From the NCBI RefSeq assembly GCF_900172315.1, contig NZ_FWFV01000007.1, positions 1-64,000 of the forward strand: DNA of 64,000 nt. Direction: 5' to 3'. Every line of letters begins with the position of its first letter. The stretch's first letter is position 1. Both the position numbers and the translations under genes were made by a program. Origin of the DNA: Palleronia marisminoris. Its GTDB lineage: Bacteria > Pseudomonadota > Alphaproteobacteria > Rhodobacterales > Rhodobacteraceae. The notes below the pieces were generated by a model. That model was not told the origin of the DNA and searched no databases. It saw only the letters and a list, made by a program, of their open reading frames with translations. Positions 41,254 through 50,671 of this stretch are shown one piece after another.

Positions 41254-42240
41254 ATGGATGTACAAGCGAAACCGCACGAGCAGCTGGCCGATGCCCTCTC
41301 GGTTCCGCTGGCCCAGGTTGACGCGCTGATCCGCGAGCGGATGGCCTCGGAGCACGCGCCGCGCATCCCCGAAGTCACGCAGCACCTCGTCAGCGCGGGC
41401 GGGAAGCGGATCCGCCCGATGCTGACGCTCGCCTCGGCGCGTCTGCTGGGATATCCGGGGCCCTACGACGTGCACCTCGCCGCGACGGTCGAGTTCATCC
41501 ATACCGCGACGCTGCTGCATGACGACGTGGTCGACGAATCGAGCCAGCGACGCGGGCGCCCGACGGCGAACCTGCTGTGGGACAACAAGTCGAGCGTGCT
41601 GGTCGGCGACTACCTCTTCGCGCGGTCGTTCCAGCTGATGGTCGAGACAGGCTCGATGCGGGTGCTCGACATCCTGGCCAATGCATCGGCCACCATTGCC
41701 GAAGGCGAGGTCCTGCAGCTGACCGCGATGAGCGATCTCAGCACGAGCGAGGAGACGTACCTGAAGATCGTGCGCGGCAAGACGGCGGCGCTGTTCTCGG
41801 CCGCGACCGAGGCCGGGGGCGTGATCGCCGATGCCTCCGAGGATCAGATCCGCGCGCTGCATGTCTATGGCGACGCGCTCGGGATCGCGTTCCAGATGGC
41901 CGATGACGTGATCGACTGGATGGCCGAGACCGGCAAGGGCGTGGGCGACGACTTCCGCGAGCGCAAGATGACCCTGCCCGTGATCCGCGCGGTGGCCGCG
42001 GCGCAGGGCGGCGACGACCGGGCGTTCTGGGCCCGCACCATCGGCAAGGGCCGCCAGGAAGAGGGCGACCTGGACCGCGCGCATCAGCTGCTGGTCGAGA
42101 CCGGGGCGCTGCACTCGACGCGGGAGACGGCGCTCGGGTGGTCCGGGACCGCCCAGGAGGCGCTGCGCGCCCTGCCGGAGAACCCGCTGCGCCACATGCT
42201 GCACGAGCTGGCGGATTTCGTTGTGGCGCGGCTGCGCTAA
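41254..42240 (+). CDS. ispB: Polyprenyl diphosphate synthase (octa/decaprenyl type)
   Basis: A 328-residue trans-prenyltransferase building the ubiquinone side chain from farnesyl diphosphate and isopentenyl diphosphate. The two aspartate-rich motifs are DDVVD (90-94) and the second in QMADDVIDW; GGKRIRPML (49-57) binds the homoallylic substrate. Chain length cannot be read reliably from sequence; alphaproteobacteria generally make Q-10. AAGAGG precedes the ATG. It stands tail to tail with ispE, another isoprenoid gene, with seven bases between. Confidence 0.93.
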   Translation: MDVQAKPHEQLADALSVPLAQVDALIRERMASEHAPRIPEVTQHLVSAGGKRIRPMLTLASARLLGYPGPYDVHLAATVEFIHTATLLHDDVVDESSQRRGRPTANLLWDNKSSVLVGDYLFARSFQLMVETGSMRVLDILANASATIAEGEVLQLTAMSDLSTSEETYLKIVRGKTAALFSAATEAGGVIADASEDQIRALHVYGDALGIAFQMADDVIDWMAETGKGVGDDFRERKMTLPVIRAVAAAQGGDDRAFWARTIGKGRQEEGDLDRAHQLLVETGALHSTRETALGWSGTAQEALRALPENPLRHMLHELADFVVARLR

Positions 42241-42247
42241 GCTGGCC

Positions 42248-43075
42248 TCAGCGCCGGATGGCCGAGGTCTCGACCCACCAGTCGGGGTGCTGCGAAAGGA
42301 TCGCGTCGGCAGCGGCGCGGGCCTCGGGCTCGGTCGCGTAGAGGCCGAAGCAGGTCGCCCCCGATCCCGACATGCGCGCCAGAAGGCAATTCTCCGTCTC
42401 GGCAATCCGCGCGAGCGTGACGCCCACCGCGGGTTCGAGTTCTCGCGCCGGACCCTCCAGATCGTTGCGGGTCCGCGCTAGCCAATCCGCGAAGGCGGGC
42501 GCGTCCGGCCAGTCCACGGGATCGGGCAGTGGCGCGTTGTTCTTGACCTTGGTCGCGGCATAGACGCGGCCGGTCGGGACGTGGCGCCCGGCATTGACGA
42601 GGACGAGGCACGCCGAGGGCAGGTCGGGTAGGGGAGAGAGCTCTTCGCCGATCCCGCGCATCCGCGCCGGCTGCCCGGCAAGGCAGACCGGCAGGTCGGC
42701 CCCGATGGGCAGCACATCGTCAGGTATCGCCCGCCCGTCGAGGAGGTTCAGCGCCTGCAAGGTCGCGGCCGCATCGGCCGAGCCGCCGCCGAGGCCCGCG
42801 GCGATCGGCAGGCGCTTTGTCAGGGTCAGCCGAGCTGGCGGCCCCTCGGTCAGCCGCGCTGCCTGCAACACCAGGTTCGACGGGTCCGGAGCGAGGCCGG
42901 CCGCGAAGGGTCCGTCCACCGTCAGCTGCCAGTCGTCCGCGGCCTCTGCACTGACGGTGTCGCCGACATCGGCGAAGACGACGAGCGAATCGAGCAGGTG
43001 GTAGCCGTCCGGTCGCTGCCCGGTGACATGAAGCGCCAAGTTGATTTTGGCAGGCGCAAAGGCCTCAGCCGCCAT
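42248..43075 (-). CDS. ispE: 4-diphosphocytidyl-2-C-methyl-D-erythritol kinase
   Basis: A 275-residue GHMP kinase of the non-mevalonate isoprenoid pathway. Landmarks are APAKINLALHVTGQRPDGYH at the start, the ATP-binding LPIAAGLGGGSADAAATLQALN (glycine loop) and MSGSGATCFGLY near the C-terminus. The ATG overlaps the end of the TPR gene by 11 bases, so expression is coupled to it. It converges on ispB. Confidence 0.96.
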   Translation of the reverse strand: MAAEAFAPAKINLALHVTGQRPDGYHLLDSLVVFADVGDTVSAEAADDWQLTVDGPFAAGLAPDPSNLVLQAARLTEGPPARLTLTKRLPIAAGLGGGSADAAATLQALNLLDGRAIPDDVLPIGADLPVCLAGQPARMRGIGEELSPLPDLPSACLVLVNAGRHVPTGRVYAATKVKNNAPLPDPVDWPDAPAFADWLARTRNDLEGPARELEPAVGVTLARIAETENCLLARMSGSGATCFGLYATEPEARAAADAILSQHPDWWVETSAIRR

Positions 43076-44753
43076 TTGCCATCATGAGCGGCGGCTCGCC
43101 TTCCTCGTCGAGCACCCGGTCGAGGCCGACTTCGATCTTGCGACGGACGCGCTCGGGGTCGACGTCCTCGGTGTCCTCGTCCATGAAGCTGAGGGCGCGT
43201 TGCCACTGGAAGCGCGCTTCGAGCTTGCGACCGACCGCCCAGAGCACGTCGCCCAGATGGTCGTTCACGACCGGATCGACGGGCATCAGCTCGACCGCGC
43301 GCTCCATGGGATCGACGGCTTCCTCGTACCGCCCCGCGCGATAGAGACCCCAGCCCAGGCTGTCGACGATGGCGCCGGAATTGGGCGCCGCGGCGACCGC
43401 GCGCTCGATCATGTCCAGCGCCTCTTCCAGATCGTCGCCCCGCTCGAGCATCGAGTAACCGAGATAGTTCAGCACCTGCGGCTGGTCTGGATTGAGCTCG
43501 AGCGCCGTCTCGAAATCGGCCTTGGCCGCCTCCCAGTCGTCGAGGCGCTCGGCGGTGATGGCGCGGGCGAAATAGACGATCCACTCGCCAGACTGGGCCT
43601 CGTCCAGTAGCGCGATTGCCTCGTCGTAGGCGGCGCGCGCCTCTTCGTAGCGCCCATCCTCGCGCAGCGCGTCGCCCAGCGTGATGTGGACGAGGGGCTG
43701 GTCGTCGTATTGTGCTGCAAGCTCCTGCATCACCTCGACGCCCGCGTCCGACTGCCCCTCGGCACGCAGCGCTTCGGCGCGGCCAAGCTCGGCGGTGAAG
43801 AAGGCGGGATCGTCGGCGGGCACGTTGCCGTAGGTCGAGATGGCGAGGCCGTGTTGCCCCATCTCTTCGAACAGAAGCGCCGACAGCAGCGTCGCGTGGG
43901 TATGGCTCGGACGCAGGAACTCGGCCATGCGGGAATAGAGCAGCGCGTAGCTCGAGGCGGTCTCGCCCACCACGGTGTTGGCGATGTCGAAGGCAAGTTC
44001 GGCCATGCCCGCGCGGGCGTCGGGCGCGACGGTGAACTCCACCGGCTCGCCGTCGGCCAGGGCGTCGAACGTGGCGCTGAGCGTGGCGTCGAGGGCGGAC
44101 CCGGCCTCGTCCTGGAGAAGGGCGCGGGCCTCGTCGGCGCGGCCGACCTGCGAAAGGATCTGAGCCTCGGCCATCAACCCGCGCCGGGTCAGGCGGATGC
44201 CGTCATTCGTCTCGAGAACCTCGGCGGCTTCCTCGAACCGGTCGAGCGAGGCGAGGGCGAGAGCCTTGTGGTAGATGCCGAACGCCTCGACCCCCTGCTC
44301 GCCGGAGACCTCGTCGAACGCGGCGAGCGCGTCTTCGGTCCGATCGAGGCCCATCAGCGACCATGCACGCGCCAGGCCGTCGAAGAGCGGCCCGACCGTG
44401 AGCCCTTCGTCGAGCGCGTCGAGGATGCCCTGCCAATCCTCGTTCCCCGCCCGGGCACTCAGAACGGCAAGGGCGGCGATCTGGCTGCTGCCGCCGTTCT
44501 CGACCAGGCGCTCGGCCACCGTCGCGGCGCGGTCGAAGTCCAGCAGCGACATCTGCGCGCCGGCCAGCGATTCCATCAGCGCGAGGTTGTCGCCATCCCG
44601 CGTCAGCGCTTGCGAGAGATAGCGTTCGGCGGCCGAGAAATCGTCGGCCAACTGCGCGGAGCGGCCGGCGAGATAGGCCCCCGCGTCCGGCTCGGCGACG
44701 CCGGGCAAGGCCAGGCCGGCCAGACCGGCGGCAAGAATGGCTGTGCGGAACAT
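43065..44753 (-). CDS. Exported TPR-repeat protein
   Basis: A 562-residue protein with a cleavable signal peptide (AILAAGLAGLALPGVAEP) and a repeat-rich helical body. Clear tetratricopeptide repeats occur throughout, including RYEEARAAYDEAIALLDEAQ, WEAAKADFETALELNPDQPQVLNYLGYSMLERGDDLEEALDMI (two repeats) and AGRYEEAVDPMERAVELMPVDPVVNDHLGDVLWAVGR. This form is widespread in alphaproteobacteria next to ispE and likely works in the periplasm as an assembly scaffold. No partner is evident in the window. Confidence 0.88.
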   Translation of the reverse strand: MFRTAILAAGLAGLALPGVAEPDAGAYLAGRSAQLADDFSAAERYLSQALTRDGDNLALMESLAGAQMSLLDFDRAATVAERLVENGGSSQIAALAVLSARAGNEDWQGILDALDEGLTVGPLFDGLARAWSLMGLDRTEDALAAFDEVSGEQGVEAFGIYHKALALASLDRFEEAAEVLETNDGIRLTRRGLMAEAQILSQVGRADEARALLQDEAGSALDATLSATFDALADGEPVEFTVAPDARAGMAELAFDIANTVVGETASSYALLYSRMAEFLRPSHTHATLLSALLFEEMGQHGLAISTYGNVPADDPAFFTAELGRAEALRAEGQSDAGVEVMQELAAQYDDQPLVHITLGDALREDGRYEEARAAYDEAIALLDEAQSGEWIVYFARAITAERLDDWEAAKADFETALELNPDQPQVLNYLGYSMLERGDDLEEALDMIERAVAAAPNSGAIVDSLGWGLYRAGRYEEAVDPMERAVELMPVDPVVNDHLGDVLWAVGRKLEARFQWQRALSFMDEDTEDVDPERVRRKIEVGLDRVLDEEGEPPLMMANGG

Positions 44754-44844
44754 GCGGGATCCTTCTGCGCTCGTTACCCCGCAGAGTAGAGCCCGCGCCC
44801 CCGAAGGGCAATCGCGGCGCCCCGTTCAAGACGCCGCAGATCGC

Positions 44845-46497
44845 TCACATGTTCGGGTAGTTGGGCCCGTCGCCGCCCTGGGGCGTGGTCCAGACGATGT
44901 TCTGCGTCGGATCCTTGATGTCGCAGGTCTTGCAGTGGACGCAGTTCTGGAAGTTGATGACGAAGCGGTCCTTGCCCGTGCTTTCGTCCTTCACGAACTC
45001 GTAGACTCCGGCCGGGCAGTAGCGCTGCGACAGGCCCGCGTATTTCGGCAGGTTCACCTGCACGGGGATGTCGGGATCCTTCAACTTCAGGTGCGACGGC
45101 TGGCTTTCCTCGTGATTGGTGTTCGCGAAGGACACATTCGTCAGTCGGTCGAAGCTGAGCTTTCCGTCCGGCTTGGGATACTCGATCACCTTGTGCTTCG
45201 CGGCCTCCTCGGTCGCCTGCGCGTCGGTCTTGCCATGCTTGAGCGTGCCGAACAGTGAGAACCCGAAGCGGTTGGTCCACATGTCGAATCCACCGAGCGC
45301 CAGCGACGCGTTCAGGCCATACTTGGACCAGATGGGCTTCACGTTGCGCACGGGCTTCAGGTCCTTGCCGATCGGTCCGTCGCGCACGTCGCGGTCGTAT
45401 TCCTCCAGCACGTCGCGGCTGCGCCCGGACTCGATCGCGCTGTGCGCCGCCTCGGCCGCCGACTTGCCCGAGAGCATGGCGTTGTGATTGCCCTTGATGC
45501 GGGGGACGTTGACCATTCCCGCCGCGCAACCCAGCAGCGCGCCGCCCGGGAAGGCGGTCTTCGGCAGCGACTGCCAGCCGCCCTCGGTGATCGCGCGGGC
45601 GCCGTAGCTGACGCGCTTGCCCCCTTCGAGCAGGTCCTTGACGTAAGGATGGTGCTTGAACTGCTGGAACGACAGGTAGGGGTTCACGTGCGGGTTGGCG
45701 TAGCCCAGGTGCACGACGAAGCCGACATAGACCTGGTTGTTGTCGAGGTGGTAGATGAACGATCCGCCGCCCGCGTTCGACCCCAGCGGCCAGCCCATCG
45801 TGTGGACCACCCGGCCGGGGGAGTGCTTCGCGGGGTCGATCTCCCACAGCTCCTTCATGCCCAGGCCGAATTTCTGGACGTCCGATGCCTTGTCGAGGGC
45901 GAAGCGTTCGATCACCTGCTTCGACAGCGACCCGCGCACGCCTTCGCCGAGGAAGACATACTTGCCGTGCAGTTCCATGCCCGGTTCGTATCCCGGCCCT
46001 TCGGTGCCGTCGGCGTTGCGGCCGAACTCGCCCGCGACGACGCCTTTCACGTTGCCGTCCTCGTCGAAGATCAGCTCGGAACAGGCCATGCCGGGAAAGA
46101 TTTCGACCCCCAGTTCTTCCGCCTGTTCTGCGAGCCAGCGGCACACGTTCCCCATCGAGACGATGTAGTTGCCGTGGTTGTTCATCATCGGCGGCATCAA
46201 CTTGGTCGGGACCGAGACCTTGCCGCCTTCACCCAGGTAGAAGAACTTGTCTTCCTTCACCGGCACGTTCAGCGGCGCGCCCTTGTCCTTCCAGTCCGGG
46301 ATCAGCGCATTCAGCCCCACCGGGTCCAGCACGGCGCCCGACAGGATATGTGCCCCGACCTCGGATCCCTTCTCCAGCACGACGACCTCGCGCGCGGGGT
46401 CGAGCTGCTTCAGGCGGATCGCTGCCGACAGCCCGGCGGGGCCGGCGCCGACGATCACCACGTCGTATTCCATCGCTTCGCGGGTCGTGTCGGTCAT
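44845..46497 (-). CDS. etfD: Electron-transfer flavoprotein-ubiquinone oxidoreductase
   Basis: A 550-residue iron-sulfur flavoprotein passing electrons from ETF to ubiquinone, the exit for fatty-acid and amino-acid dehydrogenases such as the acyl-CoA dehydrogenase at 12 kb. The FAD motif is VVIVGAGPAGLSAAIRLKQ (about 14-32); GGSFIYHLDNNQVYVGFVVH is in the quinone region; the C-terminal 4Fe-4S motif is in FQNCVHCKTCDIKDPTQ, ending NYPNM. GGAGGAG precedes the ATG at 46497, ruling out the longer frame. It is divergent from greA across 200 bases with no supportable gene. Confidence 0.96.
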   Translation of the reverse strand: MTDTTREAMEYDVVIVGAGPAGLSAAIRLKQLDPAREVVVLEKGSEVGAHILSGAVLDPVGLNALIPDWKDKGAPLNVPVKEDKFFYLGEGGKVSVPTKLMPPMMNNHGNYIVSMGNVCRWLAEQAEELGVEIFPGMACSELIFDEDGNVKGVVAGEFGRNADGTEGPGYEPGMELHGKYVFLGEGVRGSLSKQVIERFALDKASDVQKFGLGMKELWEIDPAKHSPGRVVHTMGWPLGSNAGGGSFIYHLDNNQVYVGFVVHLGYANPHVNPYLSFQQFKHHPYVKDLLEGGKRVSYGARAITEGGWQSLPKTAFPGGALLGCAAGMVNVPRIKGNHNAMLSGKSAAEAAHSAIESGRSRDVLEEYDRDVRDGPIGKDLKPVRNVKPIWSKYGLNASLALGGFDMWTNRFGFSLFGTLKHGKTDAQATEEAAKHKVIEYPKPDGKLSFDRLTNVSFANTNHEESQPSHLKLKDPDIPVQVNLPKYAGLSQRYCPAGVYEFVKDESTGKDRFVINFQNCVHCKTCDIKDPTQNIVWTTPQGGDGPNYPNM

Positions 46498-46697
46498 GGG
46501 GGCTCCTCCGATTGCCGTGGGGCGTCTGAGTGAATATCTGCGGTTCTCGTGCGGAATCAATTGCGACACGGCGTTACGGCGCAAGATGCGGCCTCGAGGC
46601 AGCGGGTGCTTTCGCCTCTGGAACGGCTGTGTCAGGATGCACCGAAGATCGTAAACCGACGCGCGCTTTGCGCGTGTCGTAGCTCCATTGGGGAAAC

Positions 46698-47168
46698 ATG
46701 GAAAAGATACCGCTGACCCGCAACGGACAGGCCGCGTTGAACGCAGAGCTGAAGCGCCTGAAGTCCAGGGATCGCCCCGAGATCATCCAGGCAATCGCCG
46801 AAGCGCGTGCGCATGGCGATCTGTCCGAGAACGCCGAGTACCATTCGGCCAAGGAAAAGCAGTCCTTCATCGAGGGCCGCATCAAGGAGATCGAGGGAAT
46901 CCTCGCCCGGGCCGACGTGATCGACACGTCGAAGCTGTCCGGCCCGATCAAGTTCGGCGCCACGATCAAGATCGTGGACGAGGATACCGACGAGGAAAAG
47001 ACCTACCAGATCGTCGGCGAGCCCGAGGCCGATCTCGAGAGCGGAAAGCTCAACATGAAGTCGCCCCTCGCCCGGTCGCTGATCGGCAAGGAAGAGGGCG
47101 ACAGCGTCGAGGTCCGCACCCCCGGCGGCGAGAAATCCTACGAGATCCTCTCGGTCAGCTATACCTGA
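46698..47168 (+). CDS. greA: Transcription elongation factor GreA
   Basis: A 156-residue cleavage factor that rescues backtracked RNA polymerase. The N-terminal coiled coil with the catalytic acidic tip shows as [18 protein letters not shown] (about 42-59), and the C-terminal domain as [22 protein letters not shown] and [14 protein letters not shown]. The coordinates give the exact family length. The next gene begins one base after its stop. Confidence 0.97.
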   Translation: MEKIPLTRNGQAALNAELKRLKSRDRPEIIQAIAEARAHGDLSENAEYHSAKEKQSFIEGRIKEIEGILARADVIDTSKLSGPIKFGATIKIVDEDTDEEKTYQIVGEPEADLESGKLNMKSPLARSLIGKEEGDSVEVRTPGGEKSYEILSVSYT

Positions 47169-47169
47169 C

Positions 47170-48051
47170 ATGCGCATCGAGGACGATGGCGCCGAGGCGG
47201 CGCAGAGGGGCCAGCTTCTCGCGTGGGGTGCCACGATCGCGTGGCTGGCGATCTCGGCGCTTGTCCTGTTCGGCTTCACCGGCGGAGAGGCCGATCTCGA
47301 TCCGCTGCGGGTGCTGATGGTGCCGGTGGCGGTTCTCGGACCCATCGCGCTGATCTGGCTGGCGACGATCCTGGCGCGCCGGCTCGACGCGTTGACACGC
47401 GCGGTTGCGAACGGGCAGGCCGCGCCGGATCTCGCGGCGCTGGAGAAGAAGCTGGACGCCGTGCTGGCGACGCGGCCGCGCGCGCAGGTGGCGATGCCGG
47501 CCCCGCAGCAACCCGCCCGCGCGGCGGCACCCCAACAGCGGGCGCTCGCGCTCGAACCGGCTGAAAAATCCCCCGAGCCGGAGCTGACGGTCGACGAGCT
47601 GATCATCGCCCTGCATTTCCCGCAAGATGCTCACGACCAGGTCGGTTTTCGAGCGCTACGCCGCGCGCTTCGCGACCGCCAGAGCAAGGTCGTGGTGACC
47701 GCCGCGCAGGATCTCCTCACGCTTCTCAGCCAGGAGGGGCTCTACATGGACGACCTGACGGTCGAGCCGGCCCGGCCGGAACTGTGGCGACGATTCGCCC
47801 ATGGCGAGCGCGGGGCCCCGGTGGGTGCGGTGGGCGGCGTGCGCGACGACGACATGATCGCGCTCGTGACCCAGAGGCTGCGGGCGGACACCATCTTCCG
47901 CGACGTGGCGCTGCATTTCCTGCGGGTGTTCGACCAGCTTCTAGCGAAGCTCGAGCCGCACCTGAGCGATAGCGAAATCGTGGAACTCGCCGATACCCGG
48001 ACGGCCCGCAGCTTCATGCTGGTCGGCCGCGCGATGGGGACATTCGACTGA
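47170..48051 (+). CDS. Hypothetical membrane protein downstream of greA
   Basis: A 293-residue protein with two N-terminal hydrophobic helices (about 20-38 and 48-67: LMVPVAVLGPIALIWLATIL), a basic and proline/alanine-rich linker (about 85-130), and a soluble helical C-terminal domain (VDELIIALHFPQDAHDQVGFRALRRALRD). It begins one base after greA, so it is probably co-transcribed. Proteins of this layout occur in Rhodobacteraceae, but I know of no function. It converges on the TIGR02302 gene. Confidence 0.8.
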   Translation: MRIEDDGAEAAQRGQLLAWGATIAWLAISALVLFGFTGGEADLDPLRVLMVPVAVLGPIALIWLATILARRLDALTRAVANGQAAPDLAALEKKLDAVLATRPRAQVAMPAPQQPARAAAPQQRALALEPAEKSPEPELTVDELIIALHFPQDAHDQVGFRALRRALRDRQSKVVVTAAQDLLTLLSQEGLYMDDLTVEPARPELWRRFAHGERGAPVGAVGGVRDDDMIALVTQRLRADTIFRDVALHFLRVFDQLLAKLEPHLSDSEIVELADTRTARSFMLVGRAMGTFD

Positions 48052-48073
48052 CTCGAGGGGCGGCAGGGCGGTT

Positions 48074-50620
48074 CTAGAACCGCTCCAGCAACCGCCGCAG
48101 GTAGTCGAGCTCGCGCTCGGGACGCTGCTGCTCGCCCGAGCGGCGGCGGATTTCGCCCAGCAGCTCTTCGGCGCGGCGGCGCACGTCCTCTTGCCCCAGA
48201 AGCTGCTCGTCCGAGCCCGTCTGGCCACCCTCGCCCGCCTGCCGGCCCAGAGGGTCGCGGTTCTGACCGCCGGGCTGGCCCTGCGCCTGGTTCTGACCCT
48301 GGCCCTGCTGCTGTTCCTGCGCGAGCGCCTCGCCAAGGCTGCGCATCCCTTCGCGCAGGGCCTCCATCGCATCGGCCTGCCGGTCGAGCGCGCCGGGCGT
48401 GTCGCCCTGGCGCAGGGCCTCTTCGGCACCTTCCATGGCCCTGTCGGCGCGGCCCAGCGACTCGCGCGCCGCCTCGCCCTCTTCGGTGCCCGCGCCGGGC
48501 AGGTTGCCGCGCTGCCGGTTCAGTTCCTGCCGCAGGGCCTGCTGCCGGTCGGCGAGGCTCTGTTCGCCGCCCGGCCCCCCCTGCTGCGTGCCTTGGCCCT
48601 GGCCGGGTTGCTGGCCTTGGCCGGGTTGCTGGCCCTCACCGGGCTGCTGCCCCTGCTGACCTTGCTGGCCCTGCTGCCCTTGCTGGCCCTGCTGACCCTC
48701 CTGCATCCCGCGGAAACTGTCGTCCGACAGCTCCTGCTGGTCGCGCAGAGTCTCCTGCAGGCCGTCCATCGCCTGCTGGCCCTCGCCTTGCTGACCCTGC
48801 TGCCCTTGCGTGACACGCATGTTCTCGAGCATCCGGTTCAGCTGCTCCATCAGGCGCTGGGCCTCGGCCATGCGGCCTTCCTCCATCAGGCGCTGGATCT
48901 CGTCCATCATCTCCTGCAGCTGGTCGCCCGTCATCTCCTGCATCTCGCCTTGGGCCTGCTGCTGGTCGCCCTGCTCCTGCCCCTCGCGGGCGAGCTGTTC
49001 GATGTAGTCGTTCATCGCCTCGCGCATTTCCTGCATCAGCTCGGCGATTTCGGCCGCGTCGGCGCCGTTCTCCATCGCTTCGGACAAGCGCTCCTGCGCG
49101 CGCTGCAACCGTTCGCGAGCGTCGTTCAGGTCGCCGAACTCGATCTCCTGCGCGATTGCCCAAAGTTCGGCGGCGATCTCGTCCTGCCGCTCTGCGGTCA
49201 GCGGTGTCATGTCGAGCCCCGCCTCGAGCCGCCGGATCGCGACGCGCAGGCGCAGGTACAGCGTCTCGGACGGGAAGATCCCCTGCGGCTGCCACGAGAC
49301 CGCGCGCAGGACGTCGCCAACGCGCCGGGCATTGTCGCGGGACCATAGCAGGTCACGGCGCTGTTCGACGACGGCCTGCGCCAGCGGGTCGAAGAAACGC
49401 TGGCCGGCAAGATCCATCTCGTAGGGGTCCGAGGCGCCGGTTTGAGCGCGCTCGTCCTCGACTTCATAGGTGATGGTGACGGGCAGGTTGGCCCAGGGGT
49501 GTTCCGAGAACGTCTCGACCAGGGTGCCGGTGAACTCGGCCCGGTCACCGGAAATCGGCAGCGGCAGGTCGACCACGATGGGATCGCGGGGGTCGGGCTC
49601 GGTGGCAAGGCCGTAACGGCGGTCCATCCGGTCCATGTCGAGCGCGATCCGCGCCTGGCCCGTCACGACGCCGAAATCGTCGCTCGCGGCGAAAGCCTGG
49701 CGGAACTCGCCGCCCGAGGCGCGCTCCGGGTCGCCGGTGACTTCGACCGCGGGCGCGGCATCGGGGCTCATGGCAATCTGCCAGTCGCGGCCGCCGGGGC
49801 CGTCCACCTCGATCTCGCCCGATCGCGTGACCTGGAAGCTGTGCTGTGGCGCGCTCGCGGGGTCGGGTGTCGTGGTGCCCGAGACGGTTTCGGTCAGCGT
49901 CAGATCGCCAACCTCGCCGTAGAGGCGCAGGGTGACCTGGCTGCCTTCCGGGACGTCGACGGGATGGGCGGGAAGGTCCGCGAGGTAGAGCGAGGGAAGG
50001 CCTGTATACGCGGGCGGCTCGATCCAGCCCTCCCACGACGGGCCGCCGGCCGCGGCCTGTCCGCCGCCTGGCGCGATCTGCGTGACCGACCCGACCTGCC
50101 AGAACGAGCCGAACAGCACCGCCATGGCGAAGGCCAGAAGGCCGGCGTAGCGCAGGGCGAAGGGGTCGCGGGCGGCGATGCGCAGGTCGGGGCGCGCGGG
50201 ACGGGCGGCGCGGATGCGCTCGGCCATGCGGGTGACGTGGGCCTCCCACAGGGCGCGCGAGGCGGGGTCGTTGCCGCCGATCGCCATCTCGTCGGACAGC
50301 GCGGCGATCGGGCGGCCGGGCATCGTGGCGTCGAGTCGGGCGAGCGCCTCGGCCTCGGACGGCCAGCGGAACCGACGGATTCCGTACCACAGCGCCCAGA
50401 GCGTGCCCACGATCACCCCGAGGGACAGCATCCACGCCACCTCGAGCGGCAGCACGTCCTGCAGGCCCATCATCAGCACCGCGAGCGCGGCGAGGCAGAT
50501 CGTCCAGAGCGGCCAGAACGCATGACTGGCCCGTTCCGCGACCATGCCGGTGCGGGTCAGGATCAGCGGTCTGCGCAAGCCCTTGCGAGCCGCGTCAGGA
50601 AGGGGGTGTCTCGGGGTCAT
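48074..50620 (-). CDS. TIGR02302 (DUF4175) membrane protein with glutamine/glycine repeats
   Basis: An 848-residue protein. Two to three membrane helices lie in the first 180 residues (LWTICLAALAVLMMGLQ, VAWMLSLGVIVGTLWALWYG). A large extracytoplasmic region with beta-rich parts follows, then a long coiled-coil stretch (about 480-610) and a low-complexity Gln/Gly-rich segment at about 575-690. The family is conserved in alphaproteobacteria and unassigned, though often placed near lysA as here. It starts 52 bases after the lysA stop, so the two are probably in one operon. Confidence 0.9.
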   Translation of the reverse strand: MTPRHPLPDAARKGLRRPLILTRTGMVAERASHAFWPLWTICLAALAVLMMGLQDVLPLEVAWMLSLGVIVGTLWALWYGIRRFRWPSEAEALARLDATMPGRPIAALSDEMAIGGNDPASRALWEAHVTRMAERIRAARPARPDLRIAARDPFALRYAGLLAFAMAVLFGSFWQVGSVTQIAPGGGQAAAGGPSWEGWIEPPAYTGLPSLYLADLPAHPVDVPEGSQVTLRLYGEVGDLTLTETVSGTTTPDPASAPQHSFQVTRSGEIEVDGPGGRDWQIAMSPDAAPAVEVTGDPERASGGEFRQAFAASDDFGVVTGQARIALDMDRMDRRYGLATEPDPRDPIVVDLPLPISGDRAEFTGTLVETFSEHPWANLPVTITYEVEDERAQTGASDPYEMDLAGQRFFDPLAQAVVEQRRDLLWSRDNARRVGDVLRAVSWQPQGIFPSETLYLRLRVAIRRLEAGLDMTPLTAERQDEIAAELWAIAQEIEFGDLNDARERLQRAQERLSEAMENGADAAEIAELMQEMREAMNDYIEQLAREGQEQGDQQQAQGEMQEMTGDQLQEMMDEIQRLMEEGRMAEAQRLMEQLNRMLENMRVTQGQQGQQGEGQQAMDGLQETLRDQQELSDDSFRGMQEGQQGQQGQQGQQGQQGQQPGEGQQPGQGQQPGQGQGTQQGGPGGEQSLADRQQALRQELNRQRGNLPGAGTEEGEAARESLGRADRAMEGAEEALRQGDTPGALDRQADAMEALREGMRSLGEALAQEQQQGQGQNQAQGQPGGQNRDPLGRQAGEGGQTGSDEQLLGQEDVRRRAEELLGEIRRRSGEQQRPERELDYLRRLLERF
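48585..48715 (-). repeat. GQQGQQ/PGQGQQ-coding repeat tract
   Basis: Within the TIGR02302 gene, the DNA repeats units of 9 to 18 bases encoding GQQ-GQQ and PGQGQQ motifs (about residues 635-678). Such tracts can vary in length by slippage, so this length may differ between strains. Confidence 0.75.
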
Positions 50621-50671
50621 GGACCTCCGGGGGTCGTCCCGTTCAGCCGGCCCGATGCGGTGGATTCCGCG

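Noticed and set aside
46650-46680. GC-rich inverted repeat between etfD and greA as a terminator or operator
   Set aside because: Short stem (CGCGC/GCGCG) without a T tract; expected by chance in this composition.
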